Shown in pieces: positions 34,070-42,242 of a DNA stretch of 64,000 bases. The translations under genes and the position numbers were made by a program. The stretch is from Cryobacterium inferilacus (GTDB lineage Bacteria > Actinomycetota > Actinomycetes > Actinomycetales > Microbacteriaceae). Below the pieces are notes generated by a model. It was not told the origin of the DNA and searched no databases. It saw only the letters and a program-made list of their open reading frames with translations. The stretch's first letter is position 1. Each line of letters begins with the position of its first letter. Where the stretch lies: NCBI RefSeq assembly GCF_019599185.1, contig NZ_JAIEUL010000021.1, positions 1-64,000 on the forward strand, given 5' to 3'.

Positions 34070-34810
34070 CACCCCGTGGGTGCCGCTGCGGGTGCTGACC
34101 GGGCGGGTACTCGGGTAGCGGAACGAGAGCAGATCGGGCAGGTCGAGCACCGAAGGGACCCGACGGCTCTCCGGCACGCCGTCGCGCGGGTCGGCGGCCA
34201 CGAGCACGGCCTCCATGCCGTGCGCCCGCGGGCCGTCGAAGTCGGCGTCCCAGGTGTCGCCGACGAAGATCACCCGGGCCGGGTCCGCATCCGCCCGGTC
34301 GAGGGCCGCCTGGTAGATCGCCGAGTGCGGCTTGCGAAAGCCCACCTCGAGCGACGTCACGACGTGCGAGATGAGATCGGTGGCGCCCATGGCCGCCAAC
34401 TGGCGGGGCACGACGGATGCGCTGTGCGTGTTCGAGACGATCGTCAGGGTGAAGGTCTGGCCCAGTTCCTTCAGGGTCTCAGCCATGCCGGGAATCAGCA
34501 CCACGCCGCGCTCCCAGTCCGCCATATTGCTCGTGGCGCCCTCGGCGATCTCGGTGGCATCGGGTTCGCGGCCGAGCAGTTGCACGATGGCCCGGCGCGA
34601 GAGCTGCTCCATGGTGAATTCGCGGTGGTCGGTGTCGGACTCCGTGTTGAGCTGGTGGAAGGCATCCAGCCAGGCATTCGCGGTGTCCTGCTCGGTGCCG
34701 CGTGCGCCGAAGGCGCGCATGCTCGCGTGCGTGTCGGCGTAGCCCTGACCGGCGCGGGAGTCCGCGTAGTTGACCAGGGTGCCGAAGAAGTCGAGGAACA
34801 GATGACGCAT
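34064..34810 (-). CDS. HAD superfamily hydrolase
   Basis: This 248-residue haloacid dehalogenase-like protein has motif I DFFGTLV (Asp7), motif II TIVSNTH, motif III FRKPHSAIY and motif IV GDTWDADFDG. The usual second aspartate of motif I is replaced by Phe9. Most HAD phosphatases need it, so a non-phosphatase or altered activity is possible. ATG 34810 was chosen because the fold starts there; the longer open frame upstream is repeat DNA. The TAA stop lies inside repeat copy B3. Confidence 0.85.
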   Translation of the reverse strand: MRHLFLDFFGTLVNYADSRAGQGYADTHASMRAFGARGTEQDTANAWLDAFHQLNTESDTDHREFTMEQLSRRAIVQLLGREPDATEIAEGATSNMADWERGVVLIPGMAETLKELGQTFTLTIVSNTHSASVVPRQLAAMGATDLISHVVTSLEVGFRKPHSAIYQAALDRADADPARVIFVGDTWDADFDGPRAHGMEAVLVAADPRDGVPESRRVPSVLDLPDLLSFRYPSTRPVSTRSGTHGVA

Positions 34811-34909
34811 GAGCACAGCTTGCCAGTACCCGGGGCCTGCGCCGGGTAACGACCCGACCCGGGCATCCGCCGCCGCCGCCCGCCCGTTACCCGCCCTCGA
34901 AAACCCGTT

Positions 34910-34972
34910 GCGCGGGTCACGCGCCGCTTCACGGGTGGCGTGCCGCCCGCGAACCGGCGCCTGACCCGCGTA
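34910..34972. repeat. family A element, copy A4
   Basis: GCGCGGGTCACGCGCCGCTTC followed by an imperfect core (ACGGGTGGCGTGCCGCCCGCG) and the right arm CCGGCGCCTGACCCGCG. The core palindrome has changes at both the edge and the centre. A further degenerate copy follows to about 35057. Confidence 0.7.
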
Positions 34973-35034
34973 TCGCGTGGCGCGGGTGCGGCGCCCCCGC
35001 GGCGGCACTGCCGCCCGGTTGGCGTCCCGCCCGC

Positions 35035-35072
35035 GCAGCGGCGCCTCACCCGCGCAGCGGCGCCTCACCCGC
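35035..35072. repeat. two tandem 19-nt units
   Basis: GCAGCGGCGCCTCACCCGC is repeated exactly at 35035-35053 and 35054-35072. The unit is the right arm of a family A element, so this looks like local duplication of part of an element. Confidence 0.8.
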
Positions 35073-35183
35073 GCAGTTGGGGGCGGTGGCCCGCGCAACG
35101 TCGGGCGGCGCACCAGAACGGCGGATGAGAGCGGGAATCGGAGGAGCCGGAATACTTGAGCGGGGCCGAACGCTGCACGAACT

Positions 35184-36203
35184 ATGAAACACATCGGGTT
35201 CCTCTCCTTCGGCCACTACCAGGCCGTGCCGGGCTCGCTCGTGCGCGCCGCGCAGGACGCGCTGCTGCAGACCGTGGAACTCGCCGTCGCCGCCGAGGAA
35301 CTCGGTGCCGACAGCGCCTCCGTGCGCGTGCACCACTTCGCCAGGCAGCTCGCCTCGCCGTTCCCGCTCCTGGCGGCGATGGCCGCGCGCACCAGCCGCA
35401 TCGAGCTCGGCACCGGCGTGATCGACATGCGCTACGAGAACCCGCTCTACATGGCCGAAGAGGCCGCGATCACCGACCTGATCAGCAACGGACGCCTGCA
35501 GCTCGGCCTCAGCCGCGGCTCACCCGAAACCGCGCTGCGGGGCGCCGAGGCGTTCGGCAACGTGCCCGCGCCCGGCAGCAGCGACGCGGATGACGCCCGC
35601 GAGCGCACCGAACGCTTCCGCCAGGCCATCCGCGGGGTCGGCATGGCCGCCGCGAACCCGCAGCTCACCGGACACAGCAACCTGCTCGCCATCGAGCCGC
35701 AGTCACCCGGACTCTCCGAGCGCATCTGGTGGGGCTCCGGCACCCGCGCCACCGCGAAGTGGACCGGCGAGCAGGGCATGAACCTGATGAGCTCGACCCT
35801 GCTCACCGAAGACACCGGTGCCGACTTCGGCGACCTGCAGGCCGAGCAGATCGACATCTTCCGCGCCGCCTGGGCCGAGGCGGGCCACCCGGGTACGCCG
35901 CGCGTGGCGGTGAGCCGCAGCATCCTGCCGCTGGTCACCGACGAGGACCGCCGCTATTTCGGTCTGCGCGCCCAAGCCGACAACCGCGATCAGGTCGGTC
36001 ACCTCGACGGCGGTCTGGCCCGGTTCGGCAAGAGCTATATCGGCGAACCCGACAAGCTCATCGAGCAGCTGGCGCAGGATGCCGCGGTGCAGTCCGCCGA
36101 CACCGTGCACATCACGGTGCCCAACCAGCTCGGTGTGGACTACAACGCCAGGCTGCTCGACTCGGTGCTGCGCTTCGTTGCGCCCGGCCTGGGCTGGCGC
36201 TAG
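35184..36203 (+). CDS. LLM class flavin-dependent oxidoreductase
   Basis: This 339-residue luciferase-like (TIM-barrel) flavoprotein binds FMN or F420. Typical segments are the N-terminal IGFLSFGHYQ, the TSRIELGTGVIDMRYENPLY strand-loop, and GRLQLGLSRGSPETAL. The substrate is not known. It appears monocistronic; the Shine-Dalgarno sequence is poor, so the start is chosen from the conserved N-terminus. Confidence 0.87.
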   Translation: MKHIGFLSFGHYQAVPGSLVRAAQDALLQTVELAVAAEELGADSASVRVHHFARQLASPFPLLAAMAARTSRIELGTGVIDMRYENPLYMAEEAAITDLISNGRLQLGLSRGSPETALRGAEAFGNVPAPGSSDADDARERTERFRQAIRGVGMAAANPQLTGHSNLLAIEPQSPGLSERIWWGSGTRATAKWTGEQGMNLMSSTLLTEDTGADFGDLQAEQIDIFRAAWAEAGHPGTPRVAVSRSILPLVTDEDRRYFGLRAQADNRDQVGHLDGGLARFGKSYIGEPDKLIEQLAQDAAVQSADTVHITVPNQLGVDYNARLLDSVLRFVAPGLGWR

Positions 36204-36347
36204 CCGCCAACGGCTGCACGGCACCGTCCGTCCTGGCGCCCGCCACCGCAGGTGGGAGGTGTCTATGCGCCTGCTGTGCGCGGGCAGTGACGCGGCCGTG
36301 AGAGCGCGATCATTTCGCGGCGAAAATCACCCTAGAACGGGGGCTTC

Positions 36348-37589
36348 GTGGTCGTGACAACCTTGCCATTTGGTGCCGGGACGCTGCTAGGTTCGAAAGT
36401 ACGAGCAGTTTGGGGACTGAGCAGTGATCGCAACGTACGCATCATCACGTCGCTTCCCCCGGACTCCCGCGGGCAGCGCGCTCAGCCTGTCGCCGCGACC
36501 GCACGGCCTGGGATGGATGCGAGTGCACCTGCCGATGACGCCGGTCAGCCGACTCGACCGCGGTGGGTGCCTGCCATGACCGGCGCAGCCGCAGACCTCG
36601 TCTTCCCCCTCCCTGCCGGAGCCGCCCTCCCCGCCGGGCCGGCAACCGACGCCCTCGCAGCGGACAGCACCGACACCCCCACATCAGGCAGCACCACCAC
36701 TCCCGGCACCCAGCCGGACGACCCCGACCGGGCCGAAGGTTTCGTCTACCGCACCGACCTGCCCAGTCCCGCCGCCCCGTCAGAGCTGCACCCGGCCGCC
36801 GAGCACCCGGCCGTCGAGCGTAAGGCCGCCGGCACCGCGGCGACCGGCCCCATGATCGAAGCGCTGATCCTCACCAGCGCCCAGGCCAACCGCAACGGCA
36901 GGCAGGTCTTCGGCGCCGACCAGGCCGAGAAGGCCATCGAGCTGCCCGGCGCCACGGCCGACCAGCAGGCCAGGGCCAGACAGCTCCTCGCCGGCCACGC
37001 ACTGCGCATGGGCGAATTCGAGGCCTCGGTGCGCCACGGACTGTTAGCCCTGGAGCACTTCACCGCCACCGGCGACAGGCTCGCCGAGTCGAACGTGCAC
37101 TGCACTCTGGCGCTGGCGTTCCACGAGACGGCACTCGAGGAACCCGCGCTCAGCCACGTCGAACGGTCCGAACCGCTCTGCGCCGTGATGCTCGACATGG
37201 ACCATTTCAAGGAGGTCAACGACCAGCACGGGCACGCCGCCGGTGACCTGGCCTTGGCGAGTATGGCCGGCATCCTGGCTACGGTCACCAGATCCACCGA
37301 CCTCGCGGTGCGCGTGGGCGGCGAGGAGTTCCTGCTCGTGCTCGGCAACACCGACCCCGCTCAGGCTGTGCAGATCTGCGAGCGGCTGCTCGACGAGGTG
37401 CGGGACCACCCGTGGAACACCCTGGGCGAGGGGCTGAGCTGCACGGCCAGCGTGGGGGTGGCGCTTCTCGCCGTCGGGGAGAGCGTGTCCCGCTGGCTCG
37501 GCCGCGCCGACGCCGCCCTGTACGAGGCCAAGGCCGCCGGCCGCAACCGAGTGCAGCTGGCCGTGGCGCGCACCACAGCCGGTCACTGA
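36348..37589 (+). CDS. GGDEF protein lacking the start of the catalytic domain
   Basis: This protein of up to 413 residues has a Pro/Thr/Ala-rich N-terminus (to about 150), a helical TPR-like segment (about 185-265, ARQLLAGHALRMGEFEASVR) and a C-terminal GGDEF part. The signature is GGEEF (324-328) with an intact RxxD (RSTD, 315-318) and LDMDHFKEVND upstream. The usual first helix with (D)xLTGLxNRR is absent: the TPR-like region joins directly to SEPLCAVMLDMDHF. An internal in-frame deletion is likely, leaving doubtful synthase activity. The start is uncertain: GTG 36348, ATG 36513 and ATG 36577 are all in frame. Confidence 0.78.
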   Translation: MVVTTLPFGAGTLLGSKVRAVWGLSSDRNVRIITSLPPDSRGQRAQPVAATARPGMDASAPADDAGQPTRPRWVPAMTGAAADLVFPLPAGAALPAGPATDALAADSTDTPTSGSTTTPGTQPDDPDRAEGFVYRTDLPSPAAPSELHPAAEHPAVERKAAGTAATGPMIEALILTSAQANRNGRQVFGADQAEKAIELPGATADQQARARQLLAGHALRMGEFEASVRHGLLALEHFTATGDRLAESNVHCTLALAFHETALEEPALSHVERSEPLCAVMLDMDHFKEVNDQHGHAAGDLALASMAGILATVTRSTDLAVRVGGEEFLLVLGNTDPAQAVQICERLLDEVRDHPWNTLGEGLSCTASVGVALLAVGESVSRWLGRADAALYEAKAAGRNRVQLAVARTTAGH

Positions 37590-37606
37590 CCCGGTCGCCG
37601 GGAGCC

Positions 37607-38584
37607 TCAGGGCACGAGCACGATCTTGCCCACGTGGGCGGATGCCTCCAGCCGGCGATGCGCTGCCGCGGCGTCTGTGAACGCGAACCGGCTGTCGATC
37701 ACCGGGCGCAATTCGCCGCTGATCAGCCACGGCCACACCCGGCTGCCCAGGTCGGCCATGATGGCGGCCTTCTCGGCGGCGGGGCGGGAGCGCAGTGTGG
37801 TTCCCCAGTACCGGCCGCGCTTGACCATCAGCTGGAACGGGTTGAACACGGCGTCCTCGCCGCCCTGATTGCCGATCACCATGATCGTGCCGTTGGTGGC
37901 CAGCGCGGCCACGTTGCGGGCGGCGTATGAGCCGCCCATGATGTCGAGGATCACGTCGGCGCCGCGGCCGTCGGTGGCGGCGAGCACCTCGGCCACGAAG
38001 TCCTGCTTGTGGTAATCCACCAGGATGTCGGCGCCCAGTTCGCTGCACGCGGCGAGCTTCTGGGGTGATCCGGCCGTCACCGCCACCCGGGCACCGGCCA
38101 GGCGGGCCAGCTGGATCGCGGTGGTGCCGATGCCGCTGCCGCCGCCGTGCACCAGCAGGGTCTGCCCTGCGGTGAGACCGGCGCTCATGAACACGTTGGA
38201 CCACACCGTCGCCAGCGCCTCCGGCAGCGCGGCAGCGTCCACGAGGTCGACGTTGTCCGGCACGGGCAGGGCCAGGTCCTGGTGCACCACGGCCTCGGTG
38301 GCGTACCCGCCCCCGGCCAGGAGGGCGCAGACCCGGTCACCCACGGCGAACCGGGTCACGGCGAGTCCGATCTCGGTGACGATGCCGGAGACCTCCAGGC
38401 CGGGCCAGGCCGGCGCCCCCGCCGGCGACGGGTACAGGCCCAGGCGCTGCTGCACATCCGCCCGGTTCACGCCCGCGGCGGCCACCTCGATACGGATGTC
38501 GCCGGCCCCGACGACGAGGTCGGGAACGGTGCTGAGGGTGAGGGCGTCTGGGCCCCCGGGGGTGTCGACCAGGAGTGCACGCAT
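37607..38584 (-). CDS. NAD(P)H:quinone oxidoreductase, zinc-free MDR family (PIG3-like)
   Basis: This 325-residue medium-chain dehydrogenase/reductase has the N-terminal GroES-like half with AAGVNRADVQQRLGLYP, the nucleotide-binding GGGSGIG (147-153) and the Rossmann segment ARVAVTAGSPQKLAACSELG. There are no zinc-ligand cysteines, so it belongs to the quinone oxidoreductase group, using NADPH. ATG 38584 has AGGATGG upstream. It is convergent with the truncated GGDEF gene. Confidence 0.9.
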   Translation of the reverse strand: MRALLVDTPGGPDALTLSTVPDLVVGAGDIRIEVAAAGVNRADVQQRLGLYPSPAGAPAWPGLEVSGIVTEIGLAVTRFAVGDRVCALLAGGGYATEAVVHQDLALPVPDNVDLVDAAALPEALATVWSNVFMSAGLTAGQTLLVHGGGSGIGTTAIQLARLAGARVAVTAGSPQKLAACSELGADILVDYHKQDFVAEVLAATDGRGADVILDIMGGSYAARNVAALATNGTIMVIGNQGGEDAVFNPFQLMVKRGRYWGTTLRSRPAAEKAAIMADLGSRVWPWLISGELRPVIDSRFAFTDAAAAHRRLEASAHVGKIVLVP

Positions 38585-38637
38585 GCCGCCATCCTACGAG
38601 CGCGGGCGGGGAGCCGGCCCGGAGCGCGTCGGAGAAG

Positions 38638-39639
38638 CTAGCCGGCCAGCCAGTCCAGGGTCTGCCCGTGTGCCCCGCACCTGGCGACGGGCCGGCCGTC
38701 GAGGGAGACCGTGTAGTCGCCCGGCACGGGTGCCTGCGGCAGCTGGGCGTCCACCCTGGGCAGCACACCGGCGCCGTCCAGCGAGATCCAGCGGCCGAGT
38801 GCGGTGACCGAGTCGGCGAAGGCCTCGCGGTCGGCCGGGGCCAGGTAGACCAGCACCGCGGGGCTCACGATCACCAACGGCACCCCCTCTGGCGCCCGGG
38901 CCACCAGGGCCTCCAGACCACCGGCGGCATCGCCGCGCACGAGGTGCGGCGGATCTCGGCGCACGATGTCCAGTGCGGCATCCAACCGCCGGCGCCGCTC
39001 GGTCTGCTCTGGCCAGACCAGCGTCTGCAGCCAGCGCACATCCGCGGGGTCGCGCACGTCCAGCGGGTTCAGGTCGATACCGGCCCGCCAGAGCACCTCG
39101 GGCGGATGCGCCGGCAGCGGGACCGGCCCTGTCGTGTCGGCCTGCAGCAACACCGGGCTGGGGCCGTCGGCCGGGTCCACCCGCTGGCCGGAGTAGTCGT
39201 AGCTGTACCGGTCGGGATACAGGCAGAGTCCCGCGCTGGCGCCCACCTCGATCAGGGCCACGCGCGGGCCGATCGCGGCCAGGATCGGCATGATCGCGGT
39301 GAGACGGCGCGGTTCGTTGGTCTGGGTGGCGCGCACGAGCGCCTCGGCGGCCACGGCCGGCCAGTGCTCGATCAGCCACTCCCGCACGACCGGATAGGCC
39401 GCCAACGGTGCGCCGAGCAGCCGTGCGCTGGCGAAGATCAGATTGGGTTGCCGCTTGGGTCGGGGGAGCGTGATGATCAACCTGAGCACCTCGGCGTCGG
39501 TCTCGATGCCGCCGGCCCAGTCGGCGTAGAGCTCGGACTGGCCGGGGGTTTCCAGCCGGCGGAAGCGACGGTACCAGTCGGCGGTCTTCTCCAGATCGAG
39601 CGCGCGCTGCTCGGCGGAGCCGCGCCCTTCACCCGACAC
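38638..39639 (-). CDS. DUF2332 family protein
   Basis: This protein of about 333 residues is of the actinobacterial DUF2332 family. Characteristic stretches are WYRRFRRLETPGQSELYADW at the N-terminus, LIEVGASAGLCLYPDRYSYD (a methyltransferase-like glycine motif) and the C-terminal RCGAHGQTLDWLAG. Function is unknown; the GASAG loop suggests a SAM-binding ancestry. GTG 39639 is two bases after the stop of the upstream small gene, so the pair is likely translationally coupled. No other in-frame start fits the domain. Confidence 0.78.
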   Translation of the reverse strand: MSGEGRGSAEQRALDLEKTADWYRRFRRLETPGQSELYADWAGGIETDAEVLRLIITLPRPKRQPNLIFASARLLGAPLAAYPVVREWLIEHWPAVAAEALVRATQTNEPRRLTAIMPILAAIGPRVALIEVGASAGLCLYPDRYSYDYSGQRVDPADGPSPVLLQADTTGPVPLPAHPPEVLWRAGIDLNPLDVRDPADVRWLQTLVWPEQTERRRRLDAALDIVRRDPPHLVRGDAAGGLEALVARAPEGVPLVIVSPAVLVYLAPADREAFADSVTALGRWISLDGAGVLPRVDAQLPQAPVPGDYTVSLDGRPVARCGAHGQTLDWLAG

Positions 39640-39641
39640 GG

Positions 39642-39872
39642 TCAGGCGCCGGTGCGGATGCGCTCCAGCAGCAACGCGAACAGCAGGCTGGAGCGCTGCT
39701 CGTCGTTGATGATGTCGATGAGCTCGATCACCGCGGCGCGGTCCTCCTCCGGGGCGTTCACCACGTCGACCTCGTTGATGCTCTCGATGGCGGCGATCAG
39801 CCGGGTGGCGCTGGTGTCTTCCCCGGTCGGCACGGCGGAATCGGGCTGAGGAGTCTGTTCTGAACTGGACAT
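39642..39872 (-). CDS. small acidic protein, unknown function
   Basis: This 76-residue acidic protein has a disordered N-terminus and a helical C-terminal half (TRLIAAIESINEVDVVNAPE, then DIINDEQRSSLLFALLLERI). It is not recognised. It is located immediately upstream of, and almost touching, the DUF2332 gene, so the two form an operon. GGAACG precedes the ATG. Confidence 0.6.
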   Translation of the reverse strand: MSSSEQTPQPDSAVPTGEDTSATRLIAAIESINEVDVVNAPEEDRAAVIELIDIINDEQRSSLLFALLLERIRTGA

Positions 39873-40089
39873 CGTTCCACGCTACAACAGGCATCCGGCG
39901 CGGGAGAATCGGCCACTGGGGCCGCCCACCTGGATGCATGCGTTCACATGGGATTGCCAGCGAAAAATGAGGCTTTGTGCATAAACGTTGGGCAGGCTGG
40001 GCGACTTGCCCGCGCGGAACCGCACGCGTGGGCCCCCACCGATCAGTGAGCTCGCCGCCGAGTGCCGCCCTCACCCGACCTGGAAGCGT

Positions 40090-40938
40090 ATGCGCCCCCA
40101 CACCTCACAGAACACCCCGTCCACCACGCCCGTCACCGACACCACCCGCAGGGGCCGCCGCTCCCGCCGGCCCAGCCGTCGTCTCACCGCCATCGCCGGT
40201 GGCCTCGTGCTCGCCGGCGTGCTGGCCGGCACCGGTTTCACCGTGCAGAGCGCCGTCGCCGAACAGGAGCAGCAGGCCCAGCAGGCCAGTGCCGAACGAG
40301 AGGCCGCGAAGGCCGCCGTGCTCAACCAGGCGCACTTCGAGGCATCCGTGGCGTTGCTCGACGCCGACATCGCGCTCACCGCCGCGGCCAACAAGGTGGA
40401 TGCGTCGGCCCTCTCGGCCACGTCCAGCTCCCTGGCCGGCTATAACTCGATGCCCCTCGCCGAGGTGAACGAGCTCACCAGCCAGGCCACCGAGCAGGCC
40501 GCGGCCGTGCAGGCCGCCGCCGCCGAAGCCGACCGGGTGGCCGTGGCCGCCGCCGAGGCGCAGGCCGCCGCCGAGGCCGTGGCCGCCGCAGAAGCGCAGG
40601 CCGCCGCGGAGGCCCAGGCCGCCGCCAACACCCCCGCCGGAGCGAAGGCCACTGCCGCGAGCCTGGCCGCATCCCGGTACGGCTGGGGCGAGAGCCAGTT
40701 CTCTTGCCTGGTGCAGCTGTGGCAGAAGGAATCCGAGTGGAAGTACGACGCCTACAACAACAACGGCGGCGCCACCGGTATCCCGCAGGCGCTGCCGGGC
40801 AGCAAGATGGCCTCGGCCGGTTCGGACTGGGCCACCAACGCCGGCACCCAGATCGCGTGGGGACTCGAGTACATCAACGCGTCCTACGGCAGCCCGTGCT
40901 CGGCCTGGTCGCACTCGCAGGCCGTGAACTGGTACTAA
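40090..40938 (+). CDS. secreted coiled-coil protein with APF/lytic-transglycosylase-like C-terminus
   Basis: This 282-residue exported protein has a signal anchor near residues 33-55 (LTAIAGGLVLAGVLAGTGFT) and a long Ala/Glu/Gln-rich coiled coil (about 58-185). A C-terminal domain of about 75 residues has SRYGWGESQFSCLVQLWQKE, WKYDAYNNNGGATGIPQAL and INASYGSPCSAWSHSQAVNW. That tail is shared with aggregation-promoting factors and Rpf/lytic-transglycosylase-like proteins; a role in peptidoglycan remodelling is inferred. ATG 40090 has GGAAG close by; an upstream GTG near 39988 is possible. Confidence 0.78.
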   Translation: MRPHTSQNTPSTTPVTDTTRRGRRSRRPSRRLTAIAGGLVLAGVLAGTGFTVQSAVAEQEQQAQQASAEREAAKAAVLNQAHFEASVALLDADIALTAAANKVDASALSATSSSLAGYNSMPLAEVNELTSQATEQAAAVQAAAAEADRVAVAAAEAQAAAEAVAAAEAQAAAEAQAAANTPAGAKATAASLAASRYGWGESQFSCLVQLWQKESEWKYDAYNNNGGATGIPQALPGSKMASAGSDWATNAGTQIAWGLEYINASYGSPCSAWSHSQAVNWY

Positions 40939-40957
40939 CCGCGCGCCACGTCGCCAG

Positions 40958-41290
40958 TCAGGTCCAGTAGTTGTTCTGGTACAGCCAGATCACCACACCG
41001 AGCTCCAGCACCAGTAAGGCGTAGCCCACCCACAGTGCCGCGTACGCGAACGAGCGCCCGCTGGCCTGGCCGCGGGCGATGCGCACGAGCGTGAGGTGCG
41101 CGAGCACCACCCCGATCAGCGGCAGAATCAGTGCCGTCACGAAACTGAGCACGGCCAGCGCCCCCGTCGCATCCGGGTTCGGGTCAACGGCGGCAGCAGC
41201 CGAATTCTGGCGGATGCCCAGCCGCAACAGGAAGACCAGCGCGATCGCCCCGGCCACGACGGCGACGATGGTGATCGGGTATGTGCCCAT
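40958..41290 (-). CDS. DUF4190-like small membrane protein
   Basis: This 110-residue protein has three transmembrane helices. The central stretch, with ATGALAVLSFVTALILPLIG, VLAHLTLVRIARGQ and YAALWVGYALLVLELGVVIW, is the pattern of DUF4190. Function is unknown. The start ATG has AGGAAGGA upstream. Confidence 0.7.
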   Translation of the reverse strand: MGTYPITIVAVVAGAIALVFLLRLGIRQNSAAAAVDPNPDATGALAVLSFVTALILPLIGVVLAHLTLVRIARGQASGRSFAYAALWVGYALLVLELGVVIWLYQNNYWT

Positions 41291-41328
41291 TCGGTAGGTC
41301 CTTCCTCGGTGCGTTCACACAGCGTGCG

Positions 41329-42054
41329 TCACCGGGCCGTGAGCTGGCCCAGCACCGTGCCGTCGGCCGACTGCAGGGTCATCACGTCCGCCCGTACGCG
41401 GCCCTGCGCGGCCTGGTTCAACCACTGGTCCACCCCCTCGCAGGCCATCAGCGTCATGGCGCCGGCTGTGAAACGGATGGCCTCATCGTCGGCCTGCTCC
41501 CAGGTGCCGGTGAGCACATTGCAGCCGTCATTGCCGGAGTAGCTGCCGTCGGCCTGGATGGACAGGAACGGGGCGGTGGGGGTGTCGGACTCGACCCAGT
41601 AGCCGATCGGGCGGCCCTGCGGCCCCACGGTGCTGTCGGTGGAGCGCACCAGCGTCGTCTCCGTCGAATCGAACGAGCTGTGGATGACCAGGGTGTCACC
41701 GTCCACCTCGACCGAGGAGGCACGGGTCACCGCCAACGGCAGTTGGGCGCCGTCGCAGGCCATCATCGTCTGTGGACCGGAGGTGGTGGTGAGGGTGCCG
41801 TCGGCGGCGAGCTCCCAGGTGCCCTGCACCCGGTTGCATCCGTCAGAGGCGCTCCAGGTGTTGTCCTGCACGAACGACACGTACGGCTGTTCGGGGCTGT
41901 CGAAGGTCTGGTCGATCACCCAGGTGCCCACCAGTGCTCCCGGCTGCGCCGTGCCGGTGGGCGAGGCGGCATTGGGGGTGACGATGGTGCATCCGGCCAG
42001 AAGAACCGCGGCCGTCGCGACCAGCAGCATCCGGACGGGGGAGGGAGCGGACAT
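41329..42054 (-). CDS. META-domain-like lipoprotein with two repeats
   Basis: This 241-residue lipoprotein (signal to VLLAGC) has two repeated modules of about 90 residues. Each has a (W/Y)SxxDGCNxxxGTW motif followed by MMACDG or LMACEG; this is the pattern of META/HslJ-like domains. The paired cysteines in each module could form a disulphide. ATG 42054 has AAGG eight bases upstream and is preferred to GTG 42063. Function is unknown; HslJ is linked to outer-surface and novobiocin-resistance phenotypes in other bacteria. Confidence 0.8.
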   Translation of the reverse strand: MSAPSPVRMLLVATAAVLLAGCTIVTPNAASPTGTAQPGALVGTWVIDQTFDSPEQPYVSFVQDNTWSASDGCNRVQGTWELAADGTLTTTSGPQTMMACDGAQLPLAVTRASSVEVDGDTLVIHSSFDSTETTLVRSTDSTVGPQGRPIGYWVESDTPTAPFLSIQADGSYSGNDGCNVLTGTWEQADDEAIRFTAGAMTLMACEGVDQWLNQAAQGRVRADVMTLQSADGTVLGQLTAR

Positions 42055-42242
42055 AACTGTCACCTTTCACGACCTGGTGGTTCTGCCGAGGGTCTCAGAC
42101 GCCGGCGATCTCATTCCACCCCTGTCGCACCGGCGTGGCAACCCCGAACGCATCCGGCGGCCCCATCGTCACCCGACCGGTGTACGTTCACCTCGAGTGC
42201 ACCCGCCGCCCCTGCGGGCGGCTGACCCGCGAGGGAGAACGC

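Larger units (their letters stand above)
34811..35183. other. 373-nt divergent region dominated by repeats
   Basis: The region separates the HAD and LLM genes, which diverge. It contains family A copy A4 and a degenerate neighbour with a 19-nt direct repeat. From about 35095 to 35183 there is ordinary sequence that must hold the promoter of the LLM gene, though no clear -35/-10 pair is visible. No gene is seen. Confidence 0.5.

Noticed and set aside
36264-36357. 30-codon ORF with a good ribosome binding site before the GGDEF gene
   Set aside because: No conserved features and overlaps the likely promoter region; could be chance.
39873-40089. c-di-AMP (ydaO) riboswitch upstream of the secreted cell-wall-hydrolase-like gene
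   Set aside because: Known in actinobacteria before such genes, but I could not find the conserved core and the leader seems short.
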